A DNA stretch of 64,000 nt from NP936 sp002726085 (GTDB taxonomy: Bacteria; Acidobacteriota; Vicinamibacteria; Vicinamibacterales; UBA8438), in contig DASCQF010000109.1 in the NCBI GenBank assembly GCA_036012905.1, positions 80,685 to 144,684 on the forward strand. The letters are read 5' to 3'. Made by a program: the position numbers and the translations under genes. How positions within the stretch are numbered: position 1 is the stretch's first letter; each line of letters starts with the position of its first letter. This document shows positions 56,102-64,000 of this stretch, in pieces. The notes under the pieces were generated by a model, which did not search any database, had not been told where the DNA came from, and saw only the letters and a program-made list of their open reading frames with translations.

Positions 56102-56478
56102 AGAGAAGATGCTAACAGAAAATCAGGCGCCCACCACGGACAAAGATCATGTGTTCACCGTCGGATACAGACCGGACCTCGCTCGGTCGGTTCGTCGTGC
56201 CGAGTCAATACCGGTCCGGCCATGAGAATCCATTCTTGTCGCGACCACGCAACATGGCTAACACACTGTGTGGCAATGACTTCCTGGACTTCACCGCACA
56301 CCGTTTGCTTGACCAACGCTGCCCTCATTCCTATAATGCAAAGAGTGAGATGCGAGTACTGTCCGGCCCCATCTCGACACTGCGACAGCGCCCCATGCGG
56401 TTCGCCTCACGGCGGTATCGCGTCGTGGTGTCGCGGTCGACGCACGGAGACATTTGAGGGACAGAAGGAGCCGCGATC
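56102..56478. other. 377-bp divergent intergenic region with the tatA promoter
   Basis: No gene is supported. It holds the sigma-70 promoter at 56309-56337 for tatAC and the ribosome site AAGGAG at 56465-56470. No clear promoter for the S41 protease gene was identified. Confidence 0.65.
56309..56337 (+). promoter_or_regulatory. Sigma-70 promoter for tatA-tatC
   Basis: TTGACC (56309-56314), a 17-bp spacer and a perfect TATAAT (56332-56337). The leader would be about 135 nt long, unusually long for two small genes, and could carry control. Confidence 0.85.
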
Positions 56479-56823
56479 ATGATTGGTTCGATCGGGATGG
56501 CGGAGTTGCTCATCATCTTTGTAATCGCATTGATCGTGTTTGGACCGCGAAAGCTGCCCGAGCTCGGCCGCTCGCTCGGCAAGAGCCTGGGTGAGTTCAA
56601 GCGCGCATCAAACGACCTCCGCAATACGCTCGAAGAGGAGATTCACGTCGAGGAGCAGACGCATAGTGAGGCGCCTAGGGCCGCTGCGCCAGCGGCGCCC
56701 GACGCACCAGCAGCGCCTGACGCGCCCGACGCACCAGCGGCGCCCGACGCGCCTGACGCACCAGCGGCGCCTGACGCCGCACCTGGCGACGATCAGCAGC
56801 ACAACACGGCAAGCACCGTCTGA
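56479..56823 (+). CDS. tatA: Sec-independent translocase TatA/E subunit
   Basis: A 114-residue TatA-like protein: a membrane helix (residues about 5-22, GMAELLIIFVIALIVFGPRKLPELG) and an amphipathic helix (RSLGKSLGEFKRASNDLRN). The tail is Ala/Pro/Asp-rich with three copies of a 9-residue DAPDAPAAP-type unit (56697-56775), followed by a polar end. It makes the pore of the twin-arginine pathway with TatC, encoded 17 bp downstream. TatB is not separately seen; in many bacteria TatA serves both roles. Confidence 0.95.
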   Translation: MIGSIGMAELLIIFVIALIVFGPRKLPELGRSLGKSLGEFKRASNDLRNTLEEEIHVEEQTHSEAPRAAAPAAPDAPAAPDAPDAPAAPDAPDAPAAPDAAPGDDQQHNTASTV

Positions 56824-56840
56824 GGCCCACACACCGGGTT

Positions 56841-57674
56841 ATGTCCGTCCTTCCTGAACCCGGTGCGGCCGACCCCGACCACGAGGACCTCATCGAACAG
56901 CGGCCAGACGAGGACGAAGACGAGCTCGACGGCGCCGGCGGCCGCATGTCCTTCCTGGACCACCTGGACGAGCTGCGCAAACGGCTCATCGTCGCGATTT
57001 CGTCGGTCTTCGGCGGGTTCCTGATCGCGTTCGCGTTCATCCGTCCGATCTTCGACTTCATCATGGAACCGCTCCAGGAGATCCTTCCTGAGGACGGCCA
57101 GCTCGTCTACACCGAACCGACCGAGGCGTTCTTTCTCTACATCAAGATCGCGGCGCTCGTGGGACTGATCATCTCGATGCCGGTGGTCCTCCTGCAGCTC
57201 TGGCGCTTTGTCGCCCCCGGGCTCTATGGGCACGAGAAGAAGTTCGCCATTCCCTTCGTCACGCTGTCGAGCCTGTTCTTCATCGGCGGCTGCCTGTTCG
57301 CCCACTATCTGCTCTTCCCGATCGCCTGGCGGTTTCTCGCCAGCTACGGGAACTCGAACGAATACATGACGTTCATGCCGAGAATCCAGCCGGCGTTCTC
57401 GCTCTACGTTCGGCTGGTGCTCGCCTGCGGCGCCGTGTTTCAGATGCCCACGCTGGTGTTCTTCCTGGCGCGTGTCGGCGTGGTGAGCGCCGGCTTCCTG
57501 CTGCGCAACACCAAGTACGCCATCCTGCTCATCTTCATCTTCGCCGCGGTGCTGACCCCAACCGGCGACCCCGTCACCCTGTCGCTGATGGCGGCGCCGA
57601 TGGTCGCGCTCTACGCTCTGAGCATCGGCATCGCCTGGGTAGTGGCCCCACGGCGAAAGAAGGACGACGACTAG
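56841..57674 (+). CDS. tatC: Sec-independent translocase TatC subunit
   Basis: A 277-residue protein with six membrane segments. The family core starts at MSFLDHLDELRKRLIVA (residue 36); a 35-residue acidic N-terminal extension precedes it, so the true start may be 56946. Signatures YTEPTEAFFLYIKIAALVGLIISMPVVLLQLWRFVAPGLYGHEKKF and FAAVLTPTGDPVTLSLMAAPMVALY are clear. It binds the twin-arginine signal peptides. It shares the tatA promoter. Confidence 0.96.
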   Translation: MSVLPEPGAADPDHEDLIEQRPDEDEDELDGAGGRMSFLDHLDELRKRLIVAISSVFGGFLIAFAFIRPIFDFIMEPLQEILPEDGQLVYTEPTEAFFLYIKIAALVGLIISMPVVLLQLWRFVAPGLYGHEKKFAIPFVTLSSLFFIGGCLFAHYLLFPIAWRFLASYGNSNEYMTFMPRIQPAFSLYVRLVLACGAVFQMPTLVFFLARVGVVSAGFLLRNTKYAILLIFIFAAVLTPTGDPVTLSLMAAPMVALYALSIGIAWVVAPRRKKDDD

Positions 57675-57789
57675 CGACGTTCCTCGTCACTCGGCAGCAA
57701 GGCTTGCAAGCCCACGACGCAGAGCCCGTGACCCGGTCAGATCAGCTGCCAGATCTAGTTGGGAATCAAACCCTTCCAGCCCGGATCCA

Positions 57790-57819
57790 TTGACTTCAAT
57801 CGAATGTCGGTCGTATGAT
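57790..57819 (+). promoter_or_regulatory. Sigma-70 promoter for the OmpA-family gene
   Basis: TTGACT (57790-57795), an 18-bp spacer and TATGAT (57814-57819). The transcript would begin about 48 nt before the start codon, with GGAGG at 57858-57862 as ribosome site. Confidence 0.78.
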
Positions 57820-57873
57820 TCGACGGGCGCACGTGTGGCCTGTCGTGGTACGTTCTTGGAGGATAAACCCGCG

Positions 57874-59304
<1,431 letters not shown>

Positions 59305-59412
59305 CGGTTGGCGACGTGGCGACCGGTCCAGGACCGGTCGCCGCGCTGATCTCTCGTCATTCAGTTGACATCAGACATCAGACGGTTCCTTCCACCCAAC
59401 ACGAGTACCAGG

Positions 59413-60312
59413 ATGTGCCGCTCGCATGTCGGCATCGAGCGCTCGTTGCTAGTGGCACTGGCGCTGATGTCGCTGCCACTGGCAGGTCGGGCACAGGAGC
59501 CTTCCCTCGCCGACGTGCTCGCCCGCGCGACTGATTACGTCGACAAGCTCCACGACCAGTTGTCGGGGACAGTCGCCGAGGAACGCTACGAGCAGCGTGC
59601 GAGAAACCCGGCGACCGTCGGCTTCGGCGACCCCGACAGACGCCGGGTGCTGCGATCGGACTTTCTGCTCATCCGTCCTGAGGGAGAGGGCCGGTACTAC
59701 GGATTCCGTGACGTCTTCGAAGTCGACGACCGGGTCGTCCGTGACCGGCAGGATCGGCTGAGCCGATTGTTTCTCGAGCCGTCGGCGTCGACGAGTCGGC
59801 AAATCGCAGGCATCCGAAACGATAGCGCCCGCTACAACATCGGTGGCATCGCGCGAAACTTCAACACCCCGACCTACGCGCTCCTCTTTCTCAGCGCATC
59901 CTACAAGCCGCGATTCGAGTTCGAGCGCGTCACGGACATGTCGCCCGCTCTCGGTCTCGAGGGACCGGCCGACAATGCCGACATCTGGGTGCTCCGGTAC
60001 ACGGAAACGTGGCCGATCTCCGTGATTCGGGGACGAGACGGTGAGAACCTGCCCGCCGAAGGTCGCTTTTGGATCGAACCGACGACCGGCCGAGTGCTCG
60101 TCACGGAATTGATCGTCGACAGTGACGACGTGGATGTGACCATCACTGTCAGATACGCGGAGACCGAGACGATCGACCACCTCGTGCCGGTCGAGATGCG
60201 CGAACGCTATGACAGTCGCCGGCAGGGCTCCCGAGTCGACGGCACCGCCACCTACAGCCGCTTCCGCCGGTTCCAGGTGGAGGTTGGTGTGTCGGAACCG
60301 TTCCGAGAATAG
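59413..60312 (+). CDS. Exported protein of unknown function
   Basis: A 299-residue protein with a signal peptide (about residues 8-27, ERSLLVALALMSLPLAGRAQ). The mature part begins EPSLADVLARATDYVDKLHDQLSGTVAEERYEQRA, then a beta-rich domain (RSDFLLIRPEGEGRYYGFRDVFEVDDRVVRDRQDRLSRLF...FWIEPTTGRVLVTELIV). No family is recognised with confidence. The start ATG 59413 is chosen for the signal peptide. It lies between two outer-membrane-type genes on the same strand. Confidence 0.65.
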   Translation: MCRSHVGIERSLLVALALMSLPLAGRAQEPSLADVLARATDYVDKLHDQLSGTVAEERYEQRARNPATVGFGDPDRRRVLRSDFLLIRPEGEGRYYGFRDVFEVDDRVVRDRQDRLSRLFLEPSASTSRQIAGIRNDSARYNIGGIARNFNTPTYALLFLSASYKPRFEFERVTDMSPALGLEGPADNADIWVLRYTETWPISVIRGRDGENLPAEGRFWIEPTTGRVLVTELIVDSDDVDVTITVRYAETETIDHLVPVEMRERYDSRRQGSRVDGTATYSRFRRFQVEVGVSEPFRE

Positions 60313-60405
60313 CGCACGTCTGACCTTGCGCGTGATCGATCCGCACAGGCCAGCCTGCATGTCCTCACCGCCCCCCTGGAGATAGCGGATACAATTCGAC
60401 CTGCG

Positions 60406-63186
60406 TTGTCGTTCACTGCTATCAAACTCGTCGCGGCGACGCTGCTGGTGCTGCTGCTCGGCCCGGTGAGTAGCGCGCTTGGCGCCGGTCAACCGGCCAC
60501 CGGGGCTGCCCCAGCTTCCGCGCTCGTCGTCGTCACGTTTGCAAACGTGGGCGGTGCGCCCGAAGATGACTGGGTCGGCATGGGCGTCGCCGAGTCGTTG
60601 GCCTCCACGCTCGGAAGCGGGGTGACGGTCCCCTCCCTCACGGCTGCCGAGCAGCCCGGCGTCTCCCGCATCGTCGAAGGCTCGTATCAACGCATCGGCA
60701 CCCGCATCCGTATCACGGCACTGCTGACCGACGTAGAGTCGGGCCGGGTCGTCGGCTCCGGATTGGTCGACGGCGAGTTGAACGACCTGTTCGCACTGCA
60801 GGATGCGCTGGCTGCCCAGCTCGTAGCTACTCCGGCAGACCCGGCACGAATCGTCCAGCCCGGCGTGTCGACACTTGATTCAGTCGCCGCTGAGCGTCGC
60901 ATTCGACCCGACGGGGCCTCCCCGTCGAACGACGCGCCGGCGGGACGGGCCGGCTTCGCCATCGGCTCGGGATCGATCATCGACGGTCCCTCCCCCCCAA
61001 CCTTACCGGCCATGGTCGCGCGCAACGCGCGTGGACAGGCCACGATGCGCGCCACGCGGATCACCGAGGCCATTGCGCTCGACGGCAGACTCGACGAGCG
61101 TGTCTACACGACCGTACCCTCGGTCAGTGACTTCATCCAGCAGGAGCCAAACGAGGGCGCCCCTGCGAGCGAGAGGACCGAAACCTGGATCTTCTTCGAC
61201 GACGACACGATCTACATCTCGGCCCGATGCTGGGACTCGCAGCCCGCGCGGATGATTGCCAACGAGATGCGGCGCGACAATCTGGGCATCTTCCAGAACG
61301 AGAACTTCGCGGTGGTGCTCGACACGTTCTATGACCGCCGCAACGGCTACATGTTTCACACGAACCCACTCGGCGGCATGTTCGACGGACATATCACCGC
61401 GGGCAACATGAACCGCGACTGGAACGGCGTCTGGGACGTCAGGACGGACCGATTCGACGACGGATGGACAGTGGAGATCGCTATTCCGTTCAAGACGGTG
61501 CGGTTCAGCCCCGGGACCGCGCAAACCTGGGGCGTGAACCTGCGCCGCATCGTACGGTGGAAGAACGAAACCTCGTATCTCACCGCGGTCCCGGCCGCCT
61601 ACGGTCTGGCTGGCATCATGCGGCTGTCGGTGGCGGGCGCCGTCGTCGGTGTCGAGGCGCCACCGAGCAGCGGCAACATCGAGGTCAAACCCTATCTCAT
61701 CTCCGACCTGACGACCGATCGGCTCGCCAGCCCGCCCACCGCGAACGTGCTCGACGGCGATGCCGGCTTCGACGTCAAGTACGGCGTCACCCAGGGGCTG
61801 ACAGCCGACTTCACCTACAACACCGACTTCGCACAGGTCGAAGTGGACGAGCAGCAGGTCAACCTGACCCGGTTCAGCCTGTTCTTCCCCGAGAAACGGG
61901 AGTTCTTTCTCGAGGGGCAGGGCATCTTCGATTTCGGCGGTGGTCGGGGCTTCAGTGGCCGCGGTCCCGGGTTGCGAGTGGGCGGCTCTGGGGGCGGCGG
62001 CAGCAACACCCCTATTCTGTTCTTCAGCCGTCGCATCGGCCTCGACGGCGGCCTGCCGGTGCCGATCGAAGCGGGTGGACGCCTGACCGGGAAAGTCGGC
62101 GCGTTCAGCATCGGCCTGCTCGACATCCAGACCGGTGACGAAGCCTCGTCCGGCGCGCGCCCGACGAACTTCGGCGTCGTCCGGATCAAGCGCGATATCC
62201 TGCGCCGCAGCGCCATCGGCGTGCTCGCCACCCATCGTTCAGTGGCGCTCTCAGGAGAGGGATCGAACCAGTTGTACGGCGTCGACGGCACGTTTGCCTT
62301 CTACGACAACCTGAATCTGAACACCTACCTCGCCCGCACCGAAACACCGGGGCTCGATGGCGACGACCTGAGCTACCGCGGGCAGTTCGACTACAACGGC
62401 GACCGATACGGTCTGCAAGCCGAGCGCCTGGTGGTCGACGAGCACTTCAACCCCGAAGTCGGCTTCCTGCGCCGCACAGATTTCCAGCGGAGCTTCGCCT
62501 CGACCCGTTTCAGTCCGCGTCCGGCCAGCATCGCGTCGGTGCGCAAGCTCTCGTGGGAGGGCAGCTTCGACTACGTGACCAACGACGCCGGCCGGGTCGA
62601 CACGCGCATCGCGAACGCCGCTTTCGGGATCGATCTGGAGAACAGCGACCAGTTCCTGGTCGAAGCGTCACACAACTACGAGTTCCTCGCCGAGCCGTTC
62701 GACATCGCCACCGACGTCACGATTCCGGTGGGCGGCTACACGTTCACCGACACCAGCGCCTCGTACGCCTTCGGTAGCCAACGGCGGATCTCCGGCACGT
62801 TCTCGGCGTCCCACGGGAGCTTCTTCGGAGGCACCAGGACGAGCGCCGGCGTCAGCCGAGGTCGCGTTGGACTGACTCCGCAGTTGTCGGTCGAGCCGGG
62901 TCTTTCGATCAACTGGGTCGACGTGCCGACGGGGTCGTTCACGGCGACGCTCCTGACCAGCCGGGCCACGTACACCGTCAACCCGCGGGCCTTCATCAGC
63001 GCCCTGTTGCAATACAACTCCGCCGCCGCGTCGCTCTCGACCAACATCCGGCTACGGTGGGAGTACCAGCCGGGTAGCGAGCTGTTCGTCGTCTACACTG
63101 ACCAGCGGGATACCCTTGTCCCCCGGTTCCCCGAGCTTGAGAACCGCGCGATCGTCGTGAAAGTGAATCGCCTCTTCCGGTTCTAG
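60406..63186 (+). CDS. DUF5916-type outer-membrane protein with an N-terminal TolB/FlgO-like domain
   Basis: A 926-residue exported protein (signal MSFTAIKLVAATLLVLLLGP). Residues about 35-170 (ALVVVTFANVGGAPEDDWVGMGVAESLASTL, GSYQRIGTRIRITALLTDVESGRVVGSGLVDG) look like the TolB-N/FlgO-type domain found in bacterial sensor and lipoprotein families. From about 215 comes a carbohydrate-binding 9-like domain (ITEAIALDGRLDERVYTTVPSVSDFIQQEPNEGAPASERTETWIFFDDDTIYISARCWD) and then a DUF5916 C-terminal barrel. The first domain is not a usual part of DUF5916 proteins. It uses a TTG start with no clear ribosome site, the least certain point. Confidence 0.82.
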   Translation: MSFTAIKLVAATLLVLLLGPVSSALGAGQPATGAAPASALVVVTFANVGGAPEDDWVGMGVAESLASTLGSGVTVPSLTAAEQPGVSRIVEGSYQRIGTRIRITALLTDVESGRVVGSGLVDGELNDLFALQDALAAQLVATPADPARIVQPGVSTLDSVAAERRIRPDGASPSNDAPAGRAGFAIGSGSIIDGPSPPTLPAMVARNARGQATMRATRITEAIALDGRLDERVYTTVPSVSDFIQQEPNEGAPASERTETWIFFDDDTIYISARCWDSQPARMIANEMRRDNLGIFQNENFAVVLDTFYDRRNGYMFHTNPLGGMFDGHITAGNMNRDWNGVWDVRTDRFDDGWTVEIAIPFKTVRFSPGTAQTWGVNLRRIVRWKNETSYLTAVPAAYGLAGIMRLSVAGAVVGVEAPPSSGNIEVKPYLISDLTTDRLASPPTANVLDGDAGFDVKYGVTQGLTADFTYNTDFAQVEVDEQQVNLTRFSLFFPEKREFFLEGQGIFDFGGGRGFSGRGPGLRVGGSGGGGSNTPILFFSRRIGLDGGLPVPIEAGGRLTGKVGAFSIGLLDIQTGDEASSGARPTNFGVVRIKRDILRRSAIGVLATHRSVALSGEGSNQLYGVDGTFAFYDNLNLNTYLARTETPGLDGDDLSYRGQFDYNGDRYGLQAERLVVDEHFNPEVGFLRRTDFQRSFASTRFSPRPASIASVRKLSWEGSFDYVTNDAGRVDTRIANAAFGIDLENSDQFLVEASHNYEFLAEPFDIATDVTIPVGGYTFTDTSASYAFGSQRRISGTFSASHGSFFGGTRTSAGVSRGRVGLTPQLSVEPGLSINWVDVPTGSFTATLLTSRATYTVNPRAFISALLQYNSAAASLSTNIRLRWEYQPGSELFVVYTDQRDTLVPRFPELENRAIVVKVNRLFRF

Positions 63187-63232
63187 CTGGGTCCACCAGT
63201 TGGTCGCGCCGCGACCGACAGGGTGTACGTTG

Positions 63233-64000
63233 TCAAATCAATTCGGACCATTGAGTCTGTTTCGTAAGAGAGACTTCCTGCCGGTTAACCGCCCTGCGCG
63301 GTGTGCATAGATTCTGGCGTTTGCGTTGCGCCAGTGTCCTCCGTTTGATCTGTTCCCGCCGTGCGAGGATCGCCGGTCGCCGCCCTTCGTAGACGTCGGC
63401 CGGGGTCACGTTGTCGAGTGCTTCGTGCAAACGGCGGTAGTTGTAGTAGTCGACGAAGCGTGCGACGGCCCGCTCGAGTTCCCAGGGGCTGTAGTACTGC
63501 TCGAGTTTCACGATGTGCTTCATCGACCGGTGATAGCGCTCGATCTTGCCCTGTGTCATCGGGTGATAGGGCGCCCCGCGGGTGTGTGTGAGCTGGTGAG
63601 TCTCGAGATACGTGGCCAGCTCGGCCGAGACGTAGCAGGACCCGTTGTCGCTCAGCAGCCGGGGCCGATGCTCGACCCCGACCTGGTCGACGTCGGTGGC
63701 CGCGCGGGCCAGGTCCAGCGTCTCCGTGACGTCCGACGCCTGCATGGACGTCCGTAGCGTCCAGGCCACGATGTAGCGCGAGTAGTCGTCCAGCACCGTC
63801 GACAGGTAGTACCACCCCCAGCTCACGACCCGCAGATACGTGAAGTCGGTCTGCCAGAGTTCATGCGGCCGCCGGGTCGGATGCTGGAACGTCTTCGCTG
63901 CCGACAGCACTACGTAGGATCAGATCGTAGGCCTTGAGGATGCGATAGACGCTCGATTCCGAGAGAAAATGCCCCTCGCGGTCCGTGACGTGCCACGCCA
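63233..64000 (-). pseudogene. IS3-type transposase (OrfB), frameshifted and cut by the window edge
   Basis: The main frame (63233-63910) encodes the DDE integrase core with HELWQTDFTYLRVVSWGWYYLSTVLDDYSRYIVAW, RPRLLSDNGSCYVSAEL and TQGKIERYHRSMKH, ending in WSELI. Directly upstream, a different frame (about 63911-64000) encodes HFLSESSVYRILKAYDLI, the helix-turn-helix part of the same family. In the core frame a TGA lies 4 codons before GTG 63910, so the two parts are joined by a frameshift of a few bases. This is not the place of the IS3 programmed shift, which lies between OrfA and OrfB. The element is therefore probably inactive. The DNA after the stop is a likely IS end. Confidence 0.82.

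Overview
The window is high-GC DNA from a diderm bacterium. It carries DegP-like, Tat and S41 proteases, an OmpA-family protein and a DUF5916-type beta-barrel protein. The style of the omega subunit, the DUF5916 protein and the dispersed heptamer repeats suggest Acidobacteriota, perhaps Vicinamibacteria. That placement is an inference from gene content only; there is no rRNA in the window.

Layout. 1-10 kb holds an exported protein cut by the left edge, methylmalonate-semialdehyde dehydrogenase, an AtoE-type fatty-acid transporter, a response regulator, exported oligoendopeptidase F, aconitase A and endonuclease IV. 10-14 kb holds amrB, a hybrid histidine kinase and amrA as one unit bracketed by TTGGGCT heptamer arrays. 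14-20 kb holds a small membrane protein, a decayed DUF1684 gene, a methyltransferase, gatC-gatA, a probable rpoZ, Hsp20 and an eIF2B-like protein. 20-27.8 kb holds ymdB-xseA-xseB-ispA-tlyA-nadK with overlapping or close joins, then an alpha-glucan phosphorylase. 28-38.5 kb holds small proteins, an M24 peptidase, a Do-like protease, a MidA-like methyltransferase, a CYTH protein, a nucleotidyltransferase/sugar-kinase pair, a TIM-barrel isomerase and asnS. 38.6-49 kb is the classical translation/RNA operon rimP-nusA-infB-ylxP-rbfA-nrnA-truB-rpsO-pnp, preceded by a terminator-like leader hairpin. 49-64 kb holds an M48 protease, SMC, an S41 protease, tatAC, an OmpA-family protein with a long polyproline linker, two exported proteins, and a frameshifted IS3-type transposase at the right edge.

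Most genes are core housekeeping. The unusual layer is in the repeats. One family has a GAAGCC..GGCTTC hairpin head followed by CTYCTGN heptamers and has at least six members, one inside the 3' end of acnA. A perfect 10-unit TGCCTCC array lies between acnA and nfo. TTGGGCT arrays sit exactly at both ends of the amrB-kinase-amrA unit. A family of REP-like composite palindromes includes a 32-bp inverted pair around the eIF2B-like gene. The best candidate for an undescribed system is the amrB-kinase-amrA cassette, which would link the function-unknown MEMO/AMMECR1 proteins to a phosphorelay. That link is inferred from gene order only.
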